Positions 1 to 5,844 of a stretch of DNA of 7,913 bases are shown in pieces. Below the pieces are notes generated by a model that searched no databases, was not told the DNA's origin, and was given only the letters and a program-made list of their open reading frames with translations. This DNA comes from an uncultured Pseudomonadota bacterium (lineage in GTDB: Bacteria; Pseudomonadota; Gammaproteobacteria; Burkholderiales; Burkholderiaceae_C). Made by a program: the position numbers and the translations under genes. The stretch covers positions 1-7,913 of the forward strand of contig ONTY01000045.1 in assembly GCA_900320815.1 (NCBI GenBank), read 5' to 3'. Each line of letters starts with the position of its first letter. Position 1 is the stretch's first letter.

Positions 1-210
1 GAGTTCGCTGTTGAACTCCTCATCCGTCCAGTTTTTGCCTTTCGCCAGCAGGGTAATCAGCGGCATGGCTTTGTACTGCATGAAGGATTTTTTATAGGGT
101 TTTTGCGCCCAGCGCTCGGCAAACCACTGGCGGTGCGGGGCGGGGAGCGTGAGCATGCGTTTGGCGATGGCCTGCTCCAGCGGTGCCTGGGGGAAGGGAT
201 AGAGTTTCAT
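1..210 (-). CDS. Unknown protein, N-terminal 70 residues (runs off the window)
   Basis: The frame opens at an ATG (208-210) and stays open to the window edge, so only the first 70 residues are visible. I do not recognise the family. The protein starts MKLYPFPQAPLEQAIAKRML and is rich in Lys, Trp, Phe and Tyr. There is no signal peptide and no obvious membrane segment, so it is probably a small soluble protein. An AAAGAG-like ribosome binding site sits 8 bases before the ATG, which supports this start. The gene follows carA on the same strand after 50 bases with no terminator between them, so the two are probably co-transcribed. Whether carB lies further on cannot be seen. Confidence 0.7.
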   Translation of the reverse strand, partial: MKLYPFPQAPLEQAIAKRMLTLPAPHRQWFAERWAQKPYKKSFMQYKAMPLITLLAKGKNWTDEEFNSEL

Positions 211-260
211 GGCTGGTGCTCTTTCGTGTCTATGCGGGTGTGGGGTGGCGGCGCTGCGCT

Positions 261-1445
261 TTATGCCGCGTGCGCTGCCGCCATGTTTTTGATAAAACGG
301 TCAAAGAAATCATCAGTGTCGCGCAGCCCGGGCGAGCCTTTTGGATGTCCCTGAAAGCAAAATGCCGGCCTGTCTGCCCATTCCAGCCCCTGCAGCGTGC
401 CGTCAAACAGGCTCACGTGCGTGACGCGCACGCCAGAAGGCAGCGTTTTCACGTCCACCGCAAAATCGTGGTTTTGATTGGTAATGGAAACGCGCCCCGT
501 GGCAAGTTCTTTGACCGGATGGTTGGCGCCGTGGTGGCCGAATTTCATTTTGAAAGTGCGCGCGCCGGCGGCCAGCGCCATGATTTGATGCCCAAGTCCA
601 ATGCCAAAGACGGGAATGCCGCTGGCGAGGATTTCGCGCGCCGCCTCGATGGCGTAGCCGCACGCCTGCGGGTCGCCCGGGCCGCCCGAGAAAAACACGC
701 CGTCCGGCTTGCTGGCCAGTGCCTGCGCGGCGGGCGTTGTGGCGGGCAGCAGCGTCACGGCGCAGCCACGCTGCACCAGCATGCGCGCGACGCAGTGTTT
801 GATGCCAAAGTCGTACGCGGCTACGCGATAGCGCGGCTGTGCGGGCGCGGCGCCATAGCCGGCGCCAAGCTGCCACTCACCGCCCCGCTCGCCCAGCCAC
901 TCGCGCGGCGCAGTGCAACCAGCGCGCTGCGCCAAGTCCAGCCCCTGCATGGAGGGCACGGCGCGGGCAGCGGCCAGTGCAGCGTCAATGTGCTCCTGCG
1001 CCACGCTTTGCCCGCGCTCCAGCGCCACGATGGCGCCGCCCTGTGCGCCGCTGCTGCGCAGCACACGCGCCAGGCGCCTTGTGTCCACCTCGGCAATGGC
1101 CACCACGCCCTGCGCGCGCAACCACTGCTGCAGCGGCTGCTGGCTGCGGAAGTTGCTGGCCACGAGCGAGAGATTGCGAACCACCAGGCCAGCGGCCTGC
1201 ACGCGTGCAGACTCCATATCCTCATCGCACACGCCGGTGTTGCCCACGTGCGCCGTGGTCAGCGCGACGATGTGCTGGCAGGCGCAGGGGTCGCTCAGGA
1301 TTTCCTGGTAGCCCAGCGTGGCGGTGTTGAACACCACCTCGCCGGCGGTGGTGCCGGGCGCACCAATAGATTGGCCGGTGAAAACGCTGCCATCGGCAAG
1401 CGCCAGCACGGCAGGCGGAAATTTTGCGGTCAGGGCGGAAAGCAC
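261..1445 (-). CDS. carA: CarA-like carbamoyl-phosphate synthase small subunit with a disrupted glutaminase site
   Basis: CarA normally hydrolyses glutamine and channels ammonia to CarB for carbamoyl phosphate, the precursor of arginine and pyrimidines. The 394-residue frame has the usual length (E. coli 382) and both domains: the N-terminal CarA domain (about 10-165) and a class I amidotransferase domain (about 205-390). Conserved blocks remain, such as GEVVFNTATLGYQEIL (35-50), KFGHHGANHPVK (301-312) and SLFDGTLQGL (345-354). Active-site residues do not. In E. coli numbering, nucleophile Cys269 is Gly283 (codon GGA) and catalytic Glu355 is Lys369 (AAA), while His353 is kept as His367. Ser47 is Cys54, Gly313 is Asp327, and Asn240 of the SNGPGDP loop is Gly255. 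The conserved LTYPHIGN reads LTTAHVGN. Glutaminase activity should therefore be absent, although no stop or frameshift is present. The start is GTG, 11 bases after a GGAG; an in-frame stop lies just upstream. Identity as a CarA homologue is secure; its present function is not. It could use free ammonia, have a new role, or be an early pseudogene. Confidence 0.9.
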   Translation of the reverse strand: MLSALTAKFPPAVLALADGSVFTGQSIGAPGTTAGEVVFNTATLGYQEILSDPCACQHIVALTTAHVGNTGVCDEDMESARVQAAGLVVRNLSLVASNFRSQQPLQQWLRAQGVVAIAEVDTRRLARVLRSSGAQGGAIVALERGQSVAQEHIDAALAAARAVPSMQGLDLAQRAGCTAPREWLGERGGEWQLGAGYGAAPAQPRYRVAAYDFGIKHCVARMLVQRGCAVTLLPATTPAAQALASKPDGVFFSGGPGDPQACGYAIEAAREILASGIPVFGIGLGHQIMALAAGARTFKMKFGHHGANHPVKELATGRVSITNQNHDFAVDVKTLPSGVRVTHVSLFDGTLQGLEWADRPAFCFQGHPKGSPGLRDTDDFFDRFIKNMAAAHAA

Positions 1446-1491
1446 GGGGGATCAGGCTCCAGATGTTGTTGCGATACACGGCAGCGCGTGC

Positions 1492-1541
1492 AAAAAAAGC
1501 CCGCGAAGGGGCTTGTCTTTCGTGCGCCCGCTTTGCGGGCG
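1492..1541 (-). promoter_or_regulatory. Putative attenuator in the carA leader
   Basis: Read on the minus strand, hairpin 1 (1541-1525) has the 7-base arms CGCCCGC and GCGGGCG around an AAA loop. Hairpin 2 (1514-1497) has the arms AAGCCC and GGGCTT around CTTCGC. It runs into a tract of seven Ts (1498-1492, the first two inside the stem), the form of an intrinsic terminator. The 5' arm of hairpin 1 (GCCCGC, 1540-1535) can instead pair with GCGGGC at 1504-1499, which belongs to hairpin 2, so the two states exclude each other. The element lies 47 bases before the carA start, where an attenuator would be expected. I see no clear leader-peptide gene. Confidence 0.5.
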
Positions 1542-1561
1542 GCGCTCAAAAAAAGCGGCGC

Positions 1562-1567
1562 ATTATA
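1562..1567 (-). promoter_or_regulatory. Putative carA promoter (-10 box TATAAT)
   Basis: On the minus strand the perfect sigma-70 -10 consensus TATAAT lies about 120 bases before the carA start codon. There is no recognisable TTGACA at 16-18 bases, so the -35 is weak or absent. The predicted start falls at about 1555-1556, and the transcript would then read GC followed by seven U (1554-1548). T-runs at the very start of E. coli pyrimidine genes (carAB P1, codBA, upp) mediate UTP-sensitive slippage. The same control here is inference. Confidence 0.5.
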
Positions 1568-1601
1568 TGAACGCGCCGTCTGGCTCCGCTCACCCGGCGC
1601 C

Positions 1602-1641
1602 AGTGGCGCACGGCGCGCAGCGCACAGCGCCGCCACTTTTT
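1602..1641 (+). terminator. Terminator-like hairpin upstream of the ABC-F gene
   Basis: AGTGG (1602-1606) pairs with CCACT (1633-1637), and CGGCGC (1611-1616) pairs with GCGCCG (1627-1632), leaving a small one-sided bulge and a 10-base loop. Five Ts follow (1637-1641). It points along the plus strand, about 130 bases before the ABC-F start. It could stop stray transcription coming from the carA side or act in that gene's leader. In GC-rich DNA such hairpins also arise by chance. Confidence 0.35.
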
Positions 1642-1772
1642 GCCAAAGCAGAAAAAACGCACGCGGCTCGGCGCGCATTTTCATTGCCGATAAAAAACGG
1701 AAAGTGCCGATTTTCTGTGCGCCATGCAGGCAAAATCGCACCTTTTTTTCCCTTTCACTCCCCTGTCCTGCC

Positions 1773-3749
1773 GTGATTGTTTTTGACCACCTCACTCTGC
1801 GCCGTGGCGCCAAAGTGCTGCTTGAAGATGCCAGCGCGCGCATTGCGCCGGGCGAGAAGGTGGCGCTCATCGGGCGCAACGGCGTGGGCAAGTCCAGCCT
1901 GTTTGCGCTGCTGGCGGGCGAGTTGCATGAAGACGGCGGCAGCGTGCACATGCCCGCCGGCTGGCGCGTGGCGCAGGTGGCGCAGCACGCGCCGGACACG
2001 CAGGAGGGCGCCACCGACTTTGTGCTCGCGGGCGACACGCAGCTCACCGCGCTGCGGCAACAACTCGCCGCCGCTGAACGCGCGGGCGACGGCATAGCTA
2101 TCGCCCAGGCGCACGCCGCGCTGATTGATGCCGGCGCGCTTGACGCGCGTGCGCGCGCCAAGGCGCTCATCACCGGGCTAGGGTTTGCCCAAAGCGAGCT
2201 GGAGCGCCCCGTGAACAGCTTTTCCGGCGGCTGGCGGATGCGGCTGCAACTGGCACGCGCGCTCATGGCGCCCTCGGACGCTCTGCTGCTCGATGAGCCG
2301 ACGAACCACCTGGACCTGGACGCCCTCGTGTGGCTGGAAGGCTGGCTGGCGCGCTACGCGGGCACGCTGATTGCCATCAGCCACGACCGCGACTTTCTGG
2401 ACGCCGCCTGCAGCGCCACGCTGCACATGGCGGACGGCAGCCTGCGGCGCTACACGGGCGGCTACAGCGCCTTTGAAAAGCTGCGCGCCACCGCGCTTGC
2501 GGGTCAGCAGGCTGAGCGCGAGCGCCAGCAGGCGCGGCGCGCGCAGCTGCAACGCTTTGTCGAACGCTTCCGCTACAAGGCCAGCAAAGCGCGGCAGGCG
2601 CAAAGCCGGCTAAAGGCGCTGGAGAAAATGCAGGACATTCCCCCTGCGCTCGCCGACGGCGCCGCCATGCACATCGCCTGGCGCGCGCCCGACGCCGTGC
2701 CCGACCCCATGCTCACCATCCAGGGCGCCGCCTTCGGCTACCGGCTGGAGGGCGGCGGCGAGCGCCGCGTGCTGCACGACGTGACAGCGGAAGTGCGCGC
2801 TGGCCAGCGCATCGGCATCCTTGGCGCCAATGGGCAGGGCAAATCCACCTTCATCAAAACCATCGCGCGCACCCTGGCGCAGCTGGCCGGTGAAGTGCGC
2901 GAGGGCAAAAACCTCGCCATCGGCTACTTCGCGCAACACGCGCTGGATGCGCTGGACGCCGACGCCAGCGCGCTGGCGCACATGCAGCATCTCGCGCGCC
3001 GCCTGGGACTGGAGGGCAGCGACGAAGCGCGCGAAGGCGCGCTGCGCACCTTTCTCGGCAGCTTCCACTTCTCCGGCGACATGGTGCAGCAGGCCGCCGG
3101 CACCATGAGCGGCGGCGAAAAAGCGCGCCTCGTACTCGCCATGCTCGTGTGGCAGCGCCCCGCCCTGCTGCTGCTGGATGAGCCGACGAACCACTTGGAC
3201 CTGCCCACGCGCGAGGCGCTCGCCGACGCGCTCAACAGCTTTGACGGCACCCTTATGCTCGTCAGCCACGACCGCGCCCTGCTGCGCAGCGTGTGCGACG
3301 AGTTCTGGCTCGTTGCCGGCGGCGGCATCGTCCCCTTTGAGGGCGACCTGCACGACTACCGCCGCCTGCTGCTGGAGCAGGCACGCCAGCGGCGCGAAGC
3401 CTTGAAAGCCGAAGGGAAAACGCCCGCAGGCGCTACGCCCGAAAAAACGGAAAAACCCGTGAATCAGGCCGAAGCACGCCGCCTCGCTGCCCGGCAGCGC
3501 GCCGCACTCGCCGCGCAAACCGCGCCACTCAAAAAGCGCCTCACCGCTCTTGAGGCGCGCATGGCAGAAATTGCCGCGCGGCAAAATGCGCTGCATGAAC
3601 TGCTCGCCGCCCCAATCACCACGGAAGAACGCGCCGCCGCCGGGCGCGAACTCAAGGAACTGGACGCCGAAAACACCGCCATTGAAAATGAATGGCTGCA
3701 ACTCAGCGAAGAAATTGAAGCCCTTGAACATGGAAACCAGAAGCCATGA
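1773..3749 (+). CDS. yheS: ABC-F family ribosome-associated ATPase, YheS type
   Basis: ABC-F proteins are soluble twin-ATPase proteins that bind the ribosomal E site and influence stalled or initiating ribosomes; they are not transporters. The 658 residues match the length of E. coli YheS (637) and share its N-terminus (MIVF...RRG..VLL). Cassette 1 has Walker A GRNGVGKSS (34-42), signature SGGWRMRL (151-158), Walker B with LLLDEPTNHLDLD (171-183) and switch SHDRDF (203-208). The basic interdomain linker (about 240-290, FRYKASKARQAQSRLK) is the region that contacts P-site tRNA in the family. Cassette 2 has GANGQGKST (351-359), SGGEKAR (446-452), LLLDEPTNHLDL (466-477) and SHDR (498-501). A charged, coiled-coil-prone tail spans about 565-650. 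All catalytic motifs look intact. The reading frame is open far upstream, but homology begins at the GTG at 1773, so I chose that start. No clear Shine-Dalgarno precedes it. The stop overlaps the next start. Confidence 0.93.
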   Translation: MIVFDHLTLRRGAKVLLEDASARIAPGEKVALIGRNGVGKSSLFALLAGELHEDGGSVHMPAGWRVAQVAQHAPDTQEGATDFVLAGDTQLTALRQQLAAAERAGDGIAIAQAHAALIDAGALDARARAKALITGLGFAQSELERPVNSFSGGWRMRLQLARALMAPSDALLLDEPTNHLDLDALVWLEGWLARYAGTLIAISHDRDFLDAACSATLHMADGSLRRYTGGYSAFEKLRATALAGQQAERERQQARRAQLQRFVERFRYKASKARQAQSRLKALEKMQDIPPALADGAAMHIAWRAPDAVPDPMLTIQGAAFGYRLEGGGERRVLHDVTAEVRAGQRIGILGANGQGKSTFIKTIARTLAQLAGEVREGKNLAIGYFAQHALDALDADASALAHMQHLARRLGLEGSDEAREGALRTFLGSFHFSGDMVQQAAGTMSGGEKARLVLAMLVWQRPALLLLDEPTNHLDLPTREALADALNSFDGTLMLVSHDRALLRSVCDEFWLVAGGGIVPFEGDLHDYRRLLLEQARQRREALKAEGKTPAGATPEKTEKPVNQAEARRLAARQRAALAAQTAPLKKRLTALEARMAEIAARQNALHELLAAPITTEERAAAGRELKELDAENTAIENEWLQLSEEIEALEHGNQKP

Positions 3750-4528
3750 AACAATACATTATTGACGCCTTCACCTCCCAGCCATTTTCCGGCAACCCCG
3801 CTGCCGTGTGCATCATGGATTCATGGCCGAGTGAGGCAGCCATGATGCTGCTCGCGCGCGAAAACAACCTGTCTGAGACCGCCTTTATCGTCCCGGAAAA
3901 TGGCGACTGGCGCCTGCGCTGGTTCACCCCAACCACGGAAATTGAACTCTGTGGCCACGCCACCCTCGCCAGCGCCTTTGCCATATTGAACCTGCACGCC
4001 CCTGGCAGCGGCGCCGTGTGTTTCCACACCGTGAGCGGCGCGCTCAATGTCACGCGCCACGGCAAACTCTATGAAATGGATTTTCCGCAGCGCACGCAGC
4101 GCGAAATTCCCGTCACCGACGCCATGCAGCGCGCCTTTGGCGCACGCCCGCTGCGCGCCTTCCTCGGCGCCGACTTGGTGTGCCTTTTTGAAAATGAAGC
4201 GCAGGTGCGCGCCCTCACCCCCGACCAGACGCTGCTCGCGCAGCTTGACGGGCGCATCCAGAACGCCACCGCCCCGGGCGACACGGCGGACTGCGCCTCG
4301 CGCAGCTTCGTGCCCAAACACGGCATCCCCGAAGACCCCGTGTGCGGCTCCGCGCACTGCCAGATTGCCCCATATTGGGCGCACGAACTTGGCCGGGCTG
4401 CCATCAGCGCCTGCCAAGCCTCGGCGCGCGGCGGGCGGCTGCACTGCGAGCTGCGCGGCAGCGCACGGCTTGCCATCAGCGGCGAGGCTGTGCACATCGC
4501 CACCAGCGAAATTCACGTCCCACTTTAA
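3746..4528 (+). CDS. PhzF-family isomerase-like protein
   Basis: PhzF-fold proteins (diaminopimelate-epimerase-like) include the phenazine isomerase PhzF and many cytosolic members of unknown substrate such as E. coli YddE. The 260-residue protein has the family start (FTSQPFSGNPAAVC, 9-22), the acidic catalytic residue in NNLSETAFI (Glu44, equivalent to PhzF Glu45), GHATLAS (70-76) and the second loop DPVCGSAHC (197-205). The protein looks complete and active. Nothing nearby suggests phenazine synthesis, so this is probably a generic family member whose substrate cannot be told. Its ATG overlaps the TGA of the ABC-F gene in an ATGA arrangement, which points to translational coupling within one operon. 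The stop is followed after 11 bases by the DUF554 remnant. Confidence 0.9.
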   Translation: MKQYIIDAFTSQPFSGNPAAVCIMDSWPSEAAMMLLARENNLSETAFIVPENGDWRLRWFTPTTEIELCGHATLASAFAILNLHAPGSGAVCFHTVSGALNVTRHGKLYEMDFPQRTQREIPVTDAMQRAFGARPLRAFLGADLVCLFENEAQVRALTPDQTLLAQLDGRIQNATAPGDTADCASRSFVPKHGIPEDPVCGSAHCQIAPYWAHELGRAAISACQASARGGRLHCELRGSARLAISGEAVHIATSEIHVPL

Positions 4529-4539
4529 AAAATGCCGCC

Positions 4540-4746
4540 ATGATTGGTTTTGGCACTATTACCAACACCGCCGCCATCATCGCCGCCGGTGAATGGCTGG
4601 ATATTGAAGGCGCTTTTGTGCGCCTTGGCGAGTGGCTCAAACGCAAAACCGGCAATGCACGCGACGCCAGTTTTGTGCACGCTTTTGTCACCGCCACACT
4701 CACTGTCTGCCTTGGTGCGATGGGCATTGTCGGCGCGCTGCCGTAG
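4540..4746 (+). pseudogene. Remnant of a DUF554 membrane protein (internal deletion and lost C-terminus)
   Basis: The 68-codon frame begins MIGFGTITNTAAIIAAG, matching the start of DUF554 integral membrane proteins (YqgA/YdfK-like). It then jumps at residue 18 to EWLDIEGAFVRLGEWLKRKT and a segment (about 45-67) ending ATLTVCLGAMGIVGAL. From memory of the family that segment normally lies some 50 or more residues further in. After GAL the homology stops, one Pro is read, and a TAG follows. Typical members have about 230 residues with several membrane helices, so the internal block and more than half of the C-terminal part are missing. The open join and still recognisable sequence suggest recent loss. 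It follows the PhzF gene by 11 bases without a clear ribosome binding site. A functional small protein cannot be excluded but seems unlikely. DUF554 function is not established. Confidence 0.75.
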
Positions 4747-4771
4747 GCACTCATATACCTGTTGGTACAAC

Positions 4772-4985
4772 ACTCCATTACCCTTATTATATGCGGGCAA
4801 TGGAGCTATACCCTCATGAACAGAACCGTAGATTTCGGTGCATCGCCACCCAAGGATTGGTATTGGTATACGCTCATTGCCCGCATATATTGTGGGCAGT
4901 TCTGAATAAGCATGTGGAGTATTAAATACTATGATCGCTAGACTCCAAATGCCCGCAATATACGCAGGCAATAGCGTCATACTCC
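4772..4985. repeat. Cluster of three related imperfect palindromes (REP- or MITE-like)
   Basis: Three imperfect palindromes share a TGCCCGC/GCGGGCA core around an A/T-rich centre. Palindrome 1 has 11-base arms at 4773-4783 (CTCCATTACCC) and 4795-4805 (GGGCAATGGAG), with one mismatch. Palindrome 2 has 8-base arms at 4878-4885 and 4891-4898. Palindrome 3 has 7-base arms at 4950-4956 and 4964-4970. Each has one mismatch. In addition, TATATGCGGGCAATG at 4788-4802 recurs perfectly inverted at 4875-4889, and both arms end in TATACC after four differing bases, giving 25-base inverted arms 52 bases apart. A diverged copy lies at 4959-4984. A separate palindrome, AGTATT-A-AATACT, sits at 4918-4930. 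The stretch is visibly A/T-richer than its surroundings and begins where the DUF554 homology ends. Confidence 0.7.
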
Positions 4986-5018
4986 GTCATATTTCACATG
5001 GCACACCAGTGCCTGTCC

Positions 5019-5816
5019 TCACGCATCAGCCGCTGCCTGCGCTGCGGCGCTGGCGTGCAGGCAAACGGCAGCGGCAGCGGCGGCGTTGAGCGACTCCTGC
5101 CCGCCCGGCTGGATGATGCGCACGTGCTGCGCGGCGCGCTGCGCCAGCGCCGCGCTGATGCCCTGCCCTTCGTTGCCGATGACCCAGGCGCAGGGCCACG
5201 GCAGGCGCGCACGGTGCAGCCACTGCCCTTGGTGCGCGCTGGCGGCCAGCAGCGGCACGGCAAGCGGCGCCACGTCGTCCGGCGTCAAACCTTCGTGCAA
5301 GTGCAGGGAAAAGTGCGCCCCCATGCCGGCGCGCAGCACCTTGGGCGACCAGAGCTGCGCGCTGCCGGCCAGCGCCAGCACCTGCGTGAAGCCAAAGGCG
5401 GCGGCGCTGCGCAGGATGCTGCCGGCGTTGCCGGCGTCCTGCACCCTGTCCAGCACCACGCTGGGCGCGTGCGCGTCAAGCGCCGCCGGGCGGGGCAGCG
5501 CCAGCACGCACGCCAGCGGCGCGGGCGAGGGCAGCGTGCTGGTGCGGCGCATGAGCGCATCGGCCAGCACCAGACAGCGTGCGCTGCGCGCGGCAAGGCG
5601 CTGTGCCAGGCTGGCTGGAGCGCGTTGCCCCGTTCCCTCCCAGTAACTTGCGGCAAACACCGCCGCCTGCGGCTGCCAGCCGGCGTCCAGCGCCGCCTGG
5701 CAAAGGTGTTCGCCTTCCAGCCACGCCTGCCCGCGCGCCTTGCCCGCCACCAGCCGGCGCAACGCCTGAAACTGCGCGTTTGCGGGCGAGGTGACGTGCA
5801 GCGGCGCGGGTGACAT
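5019..5816 (-). CDS. SpoU/TrmH-family RNA 2'-O-methyltransferase
   Basis: SPOUT enzymes of this group transfer a methyl group from S-adenosylmethionine to a ribose 2'-OH in rRNA or tRNA. The 265 residues show an N-terminal substrate-binding-like part (about 6-100, with AWLEGEHLCQAAL at 31-43) and the C-terminal knotted domain. Motif 1 is LDRVQDAGNAGSILRSA (122-138), motif 2 WVIGNEGQGIS (211-221) and motif 3 QPGGQESLNAAAAA (236-249). The usual Val after SLN is Ala, a mild change. The architecture resembles the RlmB/TsnR-like group, but the modified nucleotide cannot be assigned. The frame is open further upstream into the neighbouring gene, but homology starts near MSPAPLHVTSP, so the ATG at 5814-5816 is chosen. 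It lies 28 bases after the DsrE gene with no terminator, so the two are probably co-transcribed. Confidence 0.88.
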   Translation of the reverse strand: MSPAPLHVTSPANAQFQALRRLVAGKARGQAWLEGEHLCQAALDAGWQPQAAVFAASYWEGTGQRAPASLAQRLAARSARCLVLADALMRRTSTLPSPAPLACVLALPRPAALDAHAPSVVLDRVQDAGNAGSILRSAAAFGFTQVLALAGSAQLWSPKVLRAGMGAHFSLHLHEGLTPDDVAPLAVPLLAASAHQGQWLHRARLPWPCAWVIGNEGQGISAALAQRAAQHVRIIQPGGQESLNAAAAAAVCLHASAAAQAAADA

Positions 5817-5844
5817 GGCGGGGCGCGTCAGCCGTTGAAGCGTC

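Larger units (their letters stand above)
1446..1772. other. Divergent intergenic region between carA and the ABC-F gene
   Basis: These 327 bases separate two divergently transcribed genes and hold no convincing gene. The carA side contains a consensus -10, a seven-T tract near the presumed transcript start and a terminator-like hairpin, listed separately. The middle holds a plus-strand hairpin followed by five Ts (1602-1641). The side nearest the ABC-F gene (1642-1772) is locally A/T-richer, with A-runs and T-runs. It presumably carries that gene's promoter, but I found no pair of -35 and -10 boxes at good spacing there. Confidence 0.7.

Noticed and set aside
183..1772. Open reading frame continuous with the ABC-F gene, adding about 530 residues upstream
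   Set aside because: It is antisense to carA and crosses the intergenic region. The translated sequence is low-complexity and Arg/Ala/His-rich, and ABC-F homology begins only at the GTG at 1773.
1430..2266. Minus-strand open frame of 278 codons across the divergent region and the ABC-F start
   Set aside because: It overlaps the conserved N-terminus of the ABC-F protein and the carA leader signals, and its translation is Ser/Ala/Pro-rich without homology.
2610..3731. Long minus-strand open frame (373 codons) opposite the ABC-F gene
   Set aside because: It is the shadow of a GC-rich coding frame. The composition is artificial-looking, no domain is recognisable, and the plus strand encodes clear Walker motifs.
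3746..4528. Phenazine biosynthesis gene phzF
   Set aside because: The family is right, but no other phz gene is near and the neighbours are an ABC-F ATPase and a DUF554 remnant. A specific phenazine role is not supported.
4788..4984. CRISPR-like repeat array
   Set aside because: There are only three or four diverged copies in alternating orientation with irregular spacing, and no cas gene. They behave as palindromic interspersed repeats.
4995..5018. Hairpin GGCAC-TGGT-GTGCC after the methyltransferase stop as a terminator
   Set aside because: The stem has only five base pairs and is not followed by a T-tract, so it is not supported as an intrinsic terminator.
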